DNA from: Yoonia sp. | GTDB lineage: Bacteria; Pseudomonadota; Alphaproteobacteria; Rhodobacterales; Rhodobacteraceae | NCBI GenBank assembly: GCA_028822885.1 | Contig: JAPKCP010000028.1 | Coordinates: 1 to 16,301, forward strand | Reading direction: 5' to 3' | Length of the DNA stretch: 16,301 nucleotides | Shown: positions 6,383-14,278 of the stretch, in pieces | How the letters are laid out: the number at the start of each line of letters is the position of its first letter | Position numbering within the stretch: position 1 is the stretch's first letter | Notes under the pieces: model-generated | Databases searched by the model: none | The model's input: the letters and a program-made list of their open reading frames with translations, nothing else | What the model was told of the DNA's origin: nothing | Made by a program: the position numbers and the translations under genes

Positions 6383-7548
6383 AGACTGTCAGTGTTTTTG
6401 GCGCGACGGGATCAATTGGCCAGAACACCCTTGATCTCATTAAACGCGATTCAAATGCCTACCATGTTGTTGCGTTAACGGGTGGTCGCAACGTGGCTTT
6501 GTTGGCTGCTGATGCGATTGCATTGAAGGCTGATGTAGCTGTTATTGATGATGTTACGCAGTACGCAGACCTAAAATCACTTTTGGCTGGTAGCGGGGTT
6601 GAGGCTGCTTGCGGTGCTGATGCGATTCGCGATGCTGCGTATCGCCCATGTGATTGGGTCATGTCAGCGATTGTGGGTACGGCTGGTCTTGCGCCGGGAT
6701 GGGCTGCATTGGAGCAAGGCAAAACACTGGCGCTTGCGAACAAGGAATCGCTGGTGACGGCGGGTCCAATATTGATGGCACACGCCAAGGCCAATGGTGC
6801 GATGATCCTGCCCGTTGATAGTGAGCATTCAGCCGTGTTTCAGGCGTTGATTGGTGAAGATATATCGACGGTTGAACGCATTATCATTACCGCTTCTGGT
6901 GGCGCATTCCGTGATTGGCCACTTGCTGATTTATCGTCTGCATCGCTTGCGCAGGCGTCAAACCATCCGAACTGGGACATGGGACAACGCATAACTATCG
7001 ATTCTGCATCCATGTTTAACAAAGCGATGGAGCTGATTGAAACTAAAGAGTTCTTTGGCGTCCGCCCTGATCAAGTTGAAACAATCATTCATCCCGAAAG
7101 CCTGATCCATGCGCTTGTTGGTTTCAATGATGGCGCCCTCATGGCGCATCTTGGGCCGCATGATATGCGGCACGCGATTGGATTTGCCCTTAACTGGCCG
7201 GCACGCAAGTCGCTGCCAGTCGGCAGGCTCGACCTTGCAGCGATTGGTTCGCTGAACTTTAAAGCCCCAGAAGATGCCCGCTATCCAGCCCTCAAGATCG
7301 CACGCGATGTGATGGAGGAGGGCGGTTTGATGGGCGCTGCATTCACGGCGGCCAAAGACCGCGCTTTGGATGAATTTATCGCCGGTCACATCGGGTTTAT
7401 GGATATGGCCCCGGTCGTTGAGAACACTTTAAACACTATGACGTCGCGCGATGGGCTGAAAAATGTCAAAATGACATTAGATACAGTGATCGAGACAGAC
7501 ACACTTGCCCGCATTCGCGCGGGTGAGGCCATCACAACACTGAGGTAA
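6379..7548 (+). CDS. dxr: 1-deoxy-D-xylulose 5-phosphate reductoisomerase
   Basis: Dxr (IspC) rearranges and reduces DXP to 2-C-methyl-D-erythritol 4-phosphate with NADPH, the first committed step of the MEP isoprenoid route and the target of fosmidomycin. The 389-residue product has the NADPH-binding FGATGSIG (7-14), ALANKESLV (118-126), VDSEHSA (146-152, with metal ligands Asp147 and Glu149), ITASGGAFRDW, the TIDSASMFNKAMELIE loop carrying the third acidic ligand, and HPESLIHALV. The start is TTG: the motif-bearing N-terminus begins right there, no ATG is nearby, and GGAG (6368-6371) lies 7 nt upstream. The start overlaps the cdsA stop by 4 nt. It supplies precursors used by UppS in the same operon and by MiaA. 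Confidence 0.96.
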   Translation: MKTVSVFGATGSIGQNTLDLIKRDSNAYHVVALTGGRNVALLAADAIALKADVAVIDDVTQYADLKSLLAGSGVEAACGADAIRDAAYRPCDWVMSAIVGTAGLAPGWAALEQGKTLALANKESLVTAGPILMAHAKANGAMILPVDSEHSAVFQALIGEDISTVERIIITASGGAFRDWPLADLSSASLAQASNHPNWDMGQRITIDSASMFNKAMELIETKEFFGVRPDQVETIIHPESLIHALVGFNDGALMAHLGPHDMRHAIGFALNWPARKSLPVGRLDLAAIGSLNFKAPEDARYPALKIARDVMEEGGLMGAAFTAAKDRALDEFIAGHIGFMDMAPVVENTLNTMTSRDGLKNVKMTLDTVIETDTLARIRAGEAITTLR

Positions 7549-7552
7549 CCCA

Positions 7553-8887
7553 TTGGATCTGACACAAATTTTGCCTGCCCTTGGCGGTACAGCGTGGACT
7601 TTGATATTTTTTGTGATTGCATTGTCGGTCATCGTCGCGATCCATGAATATGGTCACTACATCGTTGGCCGCTGGACGGGTATTCATGCCGAGGTTTTCA
7701 GCCTTGGTTTTGGACCAGTCATATTTTCAAAAACGGATAAACACGGCACTGTTTGGCAAGTCGCGGCTCTGCCGTTTGGCGGATACGTGAAGTTTCTTGG
7801 GGACGCCAATGCTGCGAGTGTTGGAACGGATGGCACTGTGTCTGAAGCAGATATGCGGCGTACAATGACAGGTGCGCCACTCTGGGCGCGTGCTGCAACC
7901 GTAGCTGCTGGCCCAATTTTCAACTTCATCCTCGCGATTGCAATTTTTGCTGGATATTTAATGTGGGAAGGCGAAAGCCGCACGCCACTGACGTATGGAT
8001 CTTCCCCAGAACTCCCAGCGATTTACACATCGGACCTGCAACCAGGTGACGAGATTTTGTTCATCGGTGGCGTGAACATGAACGACAATGATCCGAGCAC
8101 TGGTACGACCGACGACATTCCTGTGAGCCCGATGGTTAGTTATGACATTCGGCGGGACGGGGAAGAAATGACCGTTCAGGGTCCGTTCCCAATTCTACCG
8201 CTTGTTTCTGGGATAGCACCGCGGTCGGCTGCCGATGATGCAGGTGTGCGTATTGGTGATTTTATCACTGCGGTGAATGGTGAAACGATTGTCGCATTCC
8301 GTGATCTGGTAGCTGCAAAAGATGCTGCAGGCGAAAACCCGCTAGAAATGACCGTGTTGCGTGGCGGGGAAACGCTCACCTTATCTATGGCGGCGCGCAG
8401 TGTTGACCTGCCCTTGCCCGAAGGCGGATTCGAGCAACGGTTTTTGATTGGCATCACTGGCGGCATTTTCTTTGAAGCGGAACGTGACAGTGTTGGTCTT
8501 TGGACTGCATTAAAATCTGGCACGCAGCAGCTTTGGTGGCGGATCACGACATCATTGTCAGGGCTTTGGCACTTGATGACTGGAGCAATTTCAAGCTGTA
8601 ACCTGTCTGGTCCTGTTGGTATCGCGCAAACGTCCGGTTCAATGGCACAACAAGGGGCAGGGAGCTTTGTTTTGTTTATCGGCATCTTGTCGGCTGCGGT
8701 TGGGTTGTTGAATTTGTTCCCAATTCCAGTTCTTGACGGCGGGCACCTTGTTTTTCATGCCTATGAGGCAATCACGCGCCGTAAACCATCCGAATTTGCA
8801 CTGCGGGTCTTAATGTCCGCGGGCCTTGCGATCATCGGCAGCTTGATGGTCTTTGCAATCCTGAATGATCTATTCCTTTGCCCTTGA
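7553..8887 (+). CDS. rseP: RseP/RIP-type site-2 zinc metalloprotease
   Basis: RseP is an inner-membrane protease that cleaves substrates within the membrane. In E. coli it cuts the anti-sigma factor RseA and remnant signal peptides. The 444-residue protein has HEYGH (31-35, catalytic Glu32) in its first membrane segment, a second membrane stretch near 118-140, a periplasmic region with one clear PDZ domain (about 216-280, SGIAPRSAADDAGVRIGD) and a possible degenerate one before it (about 150-210). The conserved LDGGH motif follows near 394-398 (Asp395, third zinc ligand), then a last membrane segment. The start is TTG with GAGG (7542-7545) 7 nt upstream, inside the last codons of dxr. The position between dxr and bamA is the usual proteobacterial one. 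Its substrate here is unknown, since no rseA-like gene is in view. Confidence 0.95.
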   Translation: MDLTQILPALGGTAWTLIFFVIALSVIVAIHEYGHYIVGRWTGIHAEVFSLGFGPVIFSKTDKHGTVWQVAALPFGGYVKFLGDANAASVGTDGTVSEADMRRTMTGAPLWARAATVAAGPIFNFILAIAIFAGYLMWEGESRTPLTYGSSPELPAIYTSDLQPGDEILFIGGVNMNDNDPSTGTTDDIPVSPMVSYDIRRDGEEMTVQGPFPILPLVSGIAPRSAADDAGVRIGDFITAVNGETIVAFRDLVAAKDAAGENPLEMTVLRGGETLTLSMAARSVDLPLPEGGFEQRFLIGITGGIFFEAERDSVGLWTALKSGTQQLWWRITTSLSGLWHLMTGAISSCNLSGPVGIAQTSGSMAQQGAGSFVLFIGILSAAVGLLNLFPIPVLDGGHLVFHAYEAITRRKPSEFALRVLMSAGLAIIGSLMVFAILNDLFLCP

Positions 8888-8946
8888 GCAGTCATGGTGC
8901 TGCCCCGCTCCTGCCTTATTTCGACGTCATACATGTGTTGAATTAT

Positions 8947-8952
8947 AAGGAG
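8947..8952 (+). promoter_or_regulatory. Ribosome binding site of the 41-residue membrane protein gene
   Basis: AAGGAG lies 6 nt before the ATG at 8959. It is one of the best Shine-Dalgarno sequences in the window and shows where this short gene starts. Confidence 0.75.
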
Positions 8953-8958
8953 AGACAG

Positions 8959-9084
8959 ATGCAAACGATTGCCCAAGGTTACAAAAGCGTTTCCCTGTTA
9001 GTTGAACTTAACTGGGACCGCATCCTAGCAACGGCGACTGTGATTGGTTCACTTTATGCTGGCGCTTATATCATGCTTGGTTAG
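8959..9084 (+). CDS. Small single-pass membrane protein of unknown function (41 aa)
   Basis: I do not recognise a named family. The 41-residue product begins MQTIAQGYKSVSLLVELNWD. After this amphipathic start comes one hydrophobic segment at about 22-40 that contains Ala26, Gly30 and Ala34 spaced four apart, the small-residue pattern seen in packed membrane helices. An Asn-Trp-Asp-Arg motif (18-21) sits at the membrane boundary. A strong ribosome binding site precedes the ATG; the frame also runs upstream to an ATG at 8878 inside rseP, but that start has no such support. The gene lies 71 bp after rseP and is followed by a terminator-like hairpin, so it is probably last in the rseP transcript. 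A link to envelope protease or outer-membrane assembly is only a guess from position. Confidence 0.7.
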   Translation: MQTIAQGYKSVSLLVELNWDRILATATVIGSLYAGAYIMLG

Positions 9085-9118
9085 ACGCGAGTTTAAAGGC
9101 TGTAGTTCTTGATTGGAC

Positions 9119-9148
9119 GCGCCCGCAGGGGGGCGCTTTGTGCTTTTG
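9119..9148 (+). terminator. Probable intrinsic terminator between the micropeptide gene and bamA
   Basis: GCGCCC (9119-9124) pairs with GGGCGC (9131-9136) around a 6-nt loop and is followed by the T-rich TTTGTGCTTTTG. It would end the pyrH-to-micropeptide transcript before bamA. The T-run is interrupted, so read-through is likely to some degree. Confidence 0.6.
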
Positions 9149-9189
9149 ACAACCTCTGTCGGACAGGATACCCCTTCGCTTGATATATT
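9146..9189 (+). promoter_or_regulatory. Probable promoter region for bamA
   Basis: A perfect TTGACA (9146-9151) directly follows the terminator stem, with a weak -10 (TACCCC at 9169-9174, 17-nt spacer). An alternative is CGGACA (9160-9165) with TATATT (9184-9189) at an 18-nt spacer, which would place the transcript start about 14 nt before the bamA ATG at 9210. Either arrangement gives the bamA-lpx genes their own promoter. I cannot tell which is used. Confidence 0.4.
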
Positions 9190-9209
9190 TAGACAGAGCG
9201 GACGGTCGA

Positions 9210-11522
9210 ATGAACCTGAGAACGGGATATGCCTTAGGGCGTTTTAATTCTGTATTGCAAAAAATTGCTGTATTAAGTTTTGTGGGGGTTTTCAGCGGAT
9301 TAGCGACACAGACTCATGCTCAAAACTTTGCGTTTAATGTGGTTTCTATCAACGGAAATCAACGCGTTGCAGATGGTACAATCCTCACATTTGCGGGAAT
9401 CGCTCGCGGTGAACTTGTCACAGCGGCAACGGTAAACGATGCAAGTCAGCGCGTTCGCGAATCTGGCCTGTTCTCTGATGTTAATGTCCGAACGCAAGGC
9501 AATACCCTTGTCATTGACGTTGTAGAGTTCCCGACCGTTAACCGCATCAATATCGAAGGCAACTCTCAGGTGCGCGATGCGCAATTGCTGTCAGTTGTGC
9601 GCTCTGAACCTCGTCGCGTTTACACGCCAACGCAAGCCGAAGCGGATACAGCCGCTATTACTGGGGTTTACGCTAGCCTTGGCCGAATCAACGCCGTTGT
9701 GACGCCACGCATTATTCCTCTGTCTGAAAATCGTGTTGATTTGGTGTTTGAAGTCGTTGAGGCTGGTCTGACAGAGGTCGAACGGATTTCATTTGTTGGA
9801 AACCGGACGTTCTCAGAAGCGCGATTGCGTCGCGTGCTTGAGACCAAACAGGCAGGTTTTCTGCGCAGGATTATCACACGCGATACTTTTGCGGCCGATC
9901 GGGTCGCTGTTGATCGCCGTGTTCTGACCGATTTTTACCAATCACGTGGGTTTGCTGATTTTAGGGTGCAAAACGTGGATGTGGCTTTGACCCGCGAACG
10001 CGACGCTTACCTTATGACGTTTAATGTTCAAGAGGGTCAGCAATTCACTTTTGGCGACGTATCGGTCAGTAGCGAAATTCCAGAGGCCGATTCTGCGGTG
10101 TTTAGTGCTGCGTTGAATACACGATCTGGCGCTACCTATTCACCTGTTTCGCTTGAAAGTGATATTTCGCGGCTGGAATTGCTTGCGACGCGGATGGGGA
10201 TCGACTTTTTACAGGTTGAACCACGCATCACGCGCGACGACAGGAACCTGCGTTTGAATGTCGTTTTTGCGCTTGTCCGTGGTGAGCGTATTTTTGTGGA
10301 ACGCATTGATATCGAGGGTAATAGTACGACGCTTGATCGCGTTGTCCGCAACCAGTTCCGTGTCGTTGAGGGCGACCCATTTAATCCCCGTGAAGTACGC
10401 GAATCTGCAGAACGTATTCGCGCACTAGGATTTTTCCAGAACGTGGCTGTGAATGCACGTGAAGGGTCTTCACCGAACCAAGTGATCGTTGATGTCGACG
10501 TCGAAGAGGGTCCAACTGGGTCGCTGTCGTTTGGCGCGAACTTTAACACTGATGTCGGCTTGGGGCTATTGGCGAGCTATAAGCAGCAGAATTTCCTTGG
10601 CCGCGGTCAACAATTAGAATTCCAAATTTCGACTGCTGAAACCAACCGCGTGTTCAGTTTCGACTTTTCAGAACCTAACTTTCTCGGTCGCGATCTCCGG
10701 TTTGGACTTGGTCTAAACTACCGCACAACTGACAATGAGAACGCAAACTTCGATACTGAGACCCTCACCTTCAGACCGTTGCTGAACTTTCCTGTTAGTG
10801 ACAGTGGCCGTTTATCTACGTTTTACGCCTTTAATTACGAGGACCTGACCGACGTTTCTAGCAACGTCAGCCAAGTCATCCAAGAAGAGGGTGCACGTGG
10901 CGCGATTTCTACGAACTCCGTTGGGTATACATTCAGCTACGACACACGGCGTGGCGGTATCGACCCACTCACCAGTTTTGTCTTCCGTTTTGGTCAGGAA
11001 TTTGGCTTTGGCGACAGTAATTTTATAAAGACGACAGCGCTGGCTGCGGTTGAAACAAAAGTGTTGAGCGAAGAAGTCACGTTGCGCGCGACCATCGAAG
11101 GCGGGAGCCTCGATTACGCCGACAACAATAGCCGGGTTACAGATCGCTATTTCCTTGGTTCTCGCTTACTGCGTGGTTTTCAGGCAGGTGGTATTGGTCC
11201 GAGGGATGACGACACAGATGACGCTTTAGGCGGTAATAAATTTGCTGTGGCGCGTCTTGAAGCTGAATTCCCACTTGGCTTGCCAGAAGAATATGGAATT
11301 TCTGGTGGTGTGTTTGTCGACTACGGATCTGTCTGGGATGTTGGCAATACGTTTAATGCGGATGTTCTCTACAATGATTTCACAGGTCGCACGGTGGCAG
11401 GTTTAACACTGTTCTGGACCACGCCAATCGGCCCGCTACGGTTCAACTTTACAGAATCGCTCGACGCCCAAGACCGTGACGAAACAAAGGCGTTTGACGT
11501 GACAATTTCGACTAACTTCTGA
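9210..11522 (+). CDS. bamA: Outer membrane protein assembly factor BamA
   Basis: BamA is the central, essential component of the BAM machine that folds and inserts beta-barrel proteins into the outer membrane. I chose the ATG at 9210 (770 residues). It gives a normal signal peptide ending near Ala37 (TQTHA/QN), whereas the TTG at 9180 lies inside the likely promoter. Five POTRA domains follow, visible from repeated VxxIxxxGN-type strands: VVSINGNQR, INIEGNSQV, ISFVGNRTF, FTFGDVSVSS and IDIEGNSTT. Residues from about 440 on form the 16-strand barrel. RGF (655-657) is the conserved L6 loop motif, here preceded by Leu, and the chain ends in the C-terminal Phe of the beta signal. The stop shares one nt with the start of the skp-like gene (TGATG), its usual partner. 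Confidence 0.95.
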   Translation: MNLRTGYALGRFNSVLQKIAVLSFVGVFSGLATQTHAQNFAFNVVSINGNQRVADGTILTFAGIARGELVTAATVNDASQRVRESGLFSDVNVRTQGNTLVIDVVEFPTVNRINIEGNSQVRDAQLLSVVRSEPRRVYTPTQAEADTAAITGVYASLGRINAVVTPRIIPLSENRVDLVFEVVEAGLTEVERISFVGNRTFSEARLRRVLETKQAGFLRRIITRDTFAADRVAVDRRVLTDFYQSRGFADFRVQNVDVALTRERDAYLMTFNVQEGQQFTFGDVSVSSEIPEADSAVFSAALNTRSGATYSPVSLESDISRLELLATRMGIDFLQVEPRITRDDRNLRLNVVFALVRGERIFVERIDIEGNSTTLDRVVRNQFRVVEGDPFNPREVRESAERIRALGFFQNVAVNAREGSSPNQVIVDVDVEEGPTGSLSFGANFNTDVGLGLLASYKQQNFLGRGQQLEFQISTAETNRVFSFDFSEPNFLGRDLRFGLGLNYRTTDNENANFDTETLTFRPLLNFPVSDSGRLSTFYAFNYEDLTDVSSNVSQVIQEEGARGAISTNSVGYTFSYDTRRGGIDPLTSFVFRFGQEFGFGDSNFIKTTALAAVETKVLSEEVTLRATIEGGSLDYADNNSRVTDRYFLGSRLLRGFQAGGIGPRDDDTDDALGGNKFAVARLEAEFPLGLPEEYGISGGVFVDYGSVWDVGNTFNADVLYNDFTGRTVAGLTLFWTTPIGPLRFNFTESLDAQDRDETKAFDVTISTNF

Positions 11523-12169
11523 TGCGATTCTTGGTGTGCATGTGTCTGATGGCTGCTTTTGCAGGTGTCAGCACATTCGCAACGGCGCAAGATCGGCGCA
11601 TTATCGTGCCGTCCCCAATTATGGTGGTGGATTTCGAACGTATCTTTGTTGAAACGCTTTATGGTCAACGGATCGCGACATCTGTTTCCGCCGAACGGGA
11701 ACGGGTTCAGGCTGACAATGACCGAATTGCAGCTGAATTGCTTGCAGAAGAAACGGCGTTAACCGAAGCGCGGGCGACGATGGATCAAGTTGCGTTTCGT
11801 GATGCTGCACGCGCATTTAATGAACGAGCGCAGTCTGTGCGCTCAGATCGTGAAGCAGAGCAAACAAAGCTGGTTCAGTTGCGCGACGTAGAGCGAACTC
11901 AGTTTCTAGAACGTATTCGCCCAATTATCTTAGCTTTGATGCTTGAACGAAGTGCAGTTGTCGCAATGGACCGGCGTGCCGTCATACAAGCGATTGGCGG
12001 TGCCAATGCGACTGCCGATGCGATTGATTTGATTGACACAACTCTAGGCGACGGTATGCGTGCGCCCAATGAGCGCCCAACGCTGCGCCCGAATGGCCTG
12101 CCAGAGGTTGCACCGATCATCGCAGATGATGCGCCTTCGCAGGAAGATGCCTTGCCGCAATCTGAGTGA
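11522..12169 (+). CDS. OmpH/Skp-family periplasmic chaperone
   Basis: Skp-family proteins hold unfolded outer-membrane proteins in the periplasm and pass them to BAM. The 215-residue product has a signal peptide ending near Ala22 (ATA/QD), then a strand-like IMVVDFERIFVETLYGQRI segment typical of the OmpH fold. A long charged helical region (about 50-135), rich in Glu, Arg and Gln, would make the coiled-coil tentacle. VVAMDRRAVI returns to the core. The last 35 or so residues are a Pro- and acid-rich tail (PNERPTLRPNGLPEVAP) not expected in E. coli Skp. The start overlaps the bamA stop by one nt, indicating coupled translation. The call rests on fold pattern and position, since sequence identity in this family is low. 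Confidence 0.87.
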   Translation: MRFLVCMCLMAAFAGVSTFATAQDRRIIVPSPIMVVDFERIFVETLYGQRIATSVSAERERVQADNDRIAAELLAEETALTEARATMDQVAFRDAARAFNERAQSVRSDREAEQTKLVQLRDVERTQFLERIRPIILALMLERSAVVAMDRRAVIQAIGGANATADAIDLIDTTLGDGMRAPNERPTLRPNGLPEVAPIIADDAPSQEDALPQSE

Positions 12170-12240
12170 CTGGGTAAACAAGGCGTTAATTGGCGTATCA
12201 CCGAACACTTGCCAATGAAGACCAATAAGGAATTACCGCG

Positions 12241-12702
12241 ATGTCTGAGACCCCAACAACCGCTGATATCCAACTCATCCAAGCGATTTTGCCACATCGG
12301 TATCCCTTCCTGTTGGTTGACAAGGTGCGTGATATTGACGGAACATCTTCAGCGGTAGGCATCAAGAACGTCACCATGAACGAGCCGCATTTTCAGGGGC
12401 ATTTTCCTGGGAACCCGATTATGCCCGGCGTCACAATTATTGAGGCGATGGCACAAACGGCTGCAGTTATGGTTGGTACGTCTCTTGGTCTGACTGAGGG
12501 CAATCTGCTGGTTTATTTCATGGGCATTGACGGCTGCAAATTCCGACGCAAAGTCATTCCGGGTGATGTGCTTGAAATGAAAATTGTCACCACACGCGGC
12601 AAGCCCGGTGGTAAGGTCTGGAAATTCAAAGGCGTTGCAACCGTTGAGGGTGAGCTAGCCGCCGAGGCAGAATTCATGGCCATGATGGACCTGCAAGGCT
12701 AA
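12241..12702 (+). CDS. fabZ: 3-hydroxyacyl-ACP dehydratase FabZ
   Basis: FabZ removes water from (3R)-hydroxyacyl-ACP in the fatty acid elongation cycle. It competes with LpxA for the hydroxyacyl-ACP pool, which is why the genes are commonly linked. The 153-residue hot-dog-fold protein has ILPHRYPFLLVDKV (16-29), GHFPGNPIMPG (53-63, catalytic His54) and VTIIEAMAQ (64-72, catalytic Glu68). AAGGA (12227-12231) lies upstream of the ATG. The 71-bp gap before it shows no clear promoter or terminator. Its TAA stop overlaps the lpxA ATG by one nt (TAATG), so the two should be made together. Confidence 0.97.
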   Translation: MSETPTTADIQLIQAILPHRYPFLLVDKVRDIDGTSSAVGIKNVTMNEPHFQGHFPGNPIMPGVTIIEAMAQTAAVMVGTSLGLTEGNLLVYFMGIDGCKFRRKVIPGDVLEMKIVTTRGKPGGKVWKFKGVATVEGELAAEAEFMAMMDLQG

Positions 12703-13484
12703 TGGGGGGCATTCACCCCAGCGCAGTCATTGCTGATACGGCCACGCTTGGGGCTGATTGCGATATTGGGCCGTTTTGCGTCGTTGGCCCTGATGTCGTG
12801 GTTGGCGCGCGTGTTACGCTGAAAAGCCATGTTGTGGTTGATGGCGATACGCATATTGGCGAAGATACGGTTGTATTTTCGTTTGCGGTGCTGGGTGAAA
12901 TTCCACAAGATCTCAAATTCGACGGTGAGAAAACTAAGCTGCGTATTGGTGCGCGCAACAGGATTCGTGAACATGTCACCATGAACACCGGGACGACGGG
13001 TGGCGGCGGGGTGACGTGTATTGGGGATGACAATCTGTTTATGGCAGGCTGTCACGTGGCCCATGACGCGCAGATCGCCAACCGCGTGATCATCGTGAAT
13101 AACAGCGCGATTGCTGGCCACTGTATCATTGAGGACGATGTGATTGTTGGCGGCCTGTGCGGCGTGCATCAGTTTGTTCGGGTTGGTAAGGGTGCGATTA
13201 TTGGCGCGCTTTCAATGGTGACTGCGGATGTTATTCCGCACGGTCTTGTGATGGGGCAGCGCGGGGAACTAGACGGCCTTAATCTTGTTGGCTTGAAACG
13301 CAAAGGTGTGGCACGTGGCGATATCACAGCCCTGCGGGCTGCGTTTCAAATGCTCAAAGACGGTGAAGGCACGTTTCATGATCGCGCCGAAAAGCTGAAA
13401 GACGAAAGCGACAGCGCGTTTGTGCAGGACATGGTGCGCTTTATCCTTGGCACCAGCGACCGTGGCTTTCTAACGCCAAAGTAG
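12702..13484 (+). CDS. lpxA: UDP-N-acetylglucosamine acyltransferase LpxA
   Basis: LpxA adds a 3-hydroxyacyl chain from ACP to UDP-GlcNAc, the first step of lipid A synthesis, in the cytoplasm as a trimer. The 260-residue protein has a left-handed beta-helix of hexapeptide repeats from about 4 to 185 (IHPSAVIADTATLGADCDIG and similar). His121 in GCHVAHDAQIAN is the expected catalytic base. GEIPQDLKF (65-73) and RIREHVTMN (87-95) are typical LpxA stretches, and a helical C-terminal domain follows. The ATG overlaps the fabZ stop, and its own TAG stop shares its G with the GTG start of lpxI. The chain length it transfers cannot be read confidently here. Confidence 0.96.
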   Translation: MGGIHPSAVIADTATLGADCDIGPFCVVGPDVVVGARVTLKSHVVVDGDTHIGEDTVVFSFAVLGEIPQDLKFDGEKTKLRIGARNRIREHVTMNTGTTGGGGVTCIGDDNLFMAGCHVAHDAQIANRVIIVNNSAIAGHCIIEDDVIVGGLCGVHQFVRVGKGAIIGALSMVTADVIPHGLVMGQRGELDGLNLVGLKRKGVARGDITALRAAFQMLKDGEGTFHDRAEKLKDESDSAFVQDMVRFILGTSDRGFLTPK

Positions 13485-14278
13485 TGCTGGCGTTAATTGC
13501 AGGGACTGGGGATTTGCCAGCCGCGTTGGTGGCGCGTTTAGAAACGCCGCCAATTATGTGTGCATTATCTGGATTTGAACCTTCCCTCGATGTTGAAATT
13601 TCGTTTCGTATTGAGCACTTGGGCAGCTTTCTTGATGCGATAAAAGACCGCGGTGTCACAGAGGTTTGTATGGCGGGTGCCATCCAACGCCCCGTGATTG
13701 ATCCAACTGAAATTGATGCGGCGACGCTGCCCTTGGTGCCTCGGATACAGACGGCCATTGCCAAGGGCGATGATGGTGCGCTGCGTGAAGTGATCTCAAT
13801 TTTTGAAGACTTTGGTTTTGTGGTCAAAGCTGCGCATGTCATCGCGCCGGACTTGCTCCCGACCAACGGTTTTTTGACCCACGCTAAGCCTGCAGACCGG
13901 CACAGGCGCTATGCTACGGTTGGCGAGGTGACGATAGCGCAGATGGGGGCGGCTGATATTGGGCAGGCTTGTATCGTTGACTTGGGCGCTGTTGTGCTCT
14001 GTGAAGATGCGAATGGGACAGATGCGATGTTGGGCAAGATCGACACGCGGGTCACACAAAATGATGGCATTCTTTTCAAAGCACCCAAGCCTGATCAAGA
14101 CCGCCGTGCTGATCTTCCCGTGATTGGGCTACAAACCGCAATTTTGGCTGCGAAAACTGGATTAGCTGGCATCGTGATCGAAGCAGGCGGCGTGATGGTG
14201 CTGGACCTAGCCGCCGTGATTGAGACGTTGAACGCGCACGGCATGTTTCTTTGGGTTCGCCCAAGGGGGGCTGTATGA
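13484..14278 (+). CDS. lpxI: UDP-2,3-diacylglucosamine diphosphatase LpxI
   Basis: LpxI hydrolyses UDP-2,3-diacylglucosamine to lipid X, the step done by LpxH in E. coli. LpxI (formerly DUF1009) replaces it in most alphaproteobacteria. The 264-residue protein starts with GTG in the overlap TAGTG and begins MLALIAGTGDLPAAL (motif GTGDLP at 7-12). A middle segment GVTEVCMAGAIQRP ends the first domain. The C-terminal domain contains RADLPVIGLQT, whose Asp210 I take as the likely counterpart of the catalytic Asp described for Caulobacter LpxI, then GLAGIVIEAGGVMVLD. No obvious ribosome binding site precedes the start, so translation is probably coupled to lpxA. The gene ends in ATGA, overlapping lpxB. 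Confidence 0.93.
   Translation: MLALIAGTGDLPAALVARLETPPIMCALSGFEPSLDVEISFRIEHLGSFLDAIKDRGVTEVCMAGAIQRPVIDPTEIDAATLPLVPRIQTAIAKGDDGALREVISIFEDFGFVVKAAHVIAPDLLPTNGFLTHAKPADRHRRYATVGEVTIAQMGAADIGQACIVDLGAVVLCEDANGTDAMLGKIDTRVTQNDGILFKAPKPDQDRRADLPVIGLQTAILAAKTGLAGIVIEAGGVMVLDLAAVIETLNAHGMFLWVRPRGAV

Noticed and set aside
8921..8950. Promoter-like TCGACG ... TATAAG before the 41-residue protein gene
   Set aside because: Transcription would start about two bases before the ATG and leave out the strong ribosome binding site, so the TATAAG is more simply part of the leader before AAGGAG.
9180..9209. TTG start adding ten residues to BamA
   Set aside because: It lies within the likely promoter, has no ribosome binding site, and places extra polar residues ahead of a normal signal peptide.
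12185..12222. Weak inverted repeat TTGGC ... GCCAA in the gap before fabZ
   Set aside because: The arms are only about 5 bp with a long loop and no T-run, so neither a terminator nor an operator is supported.
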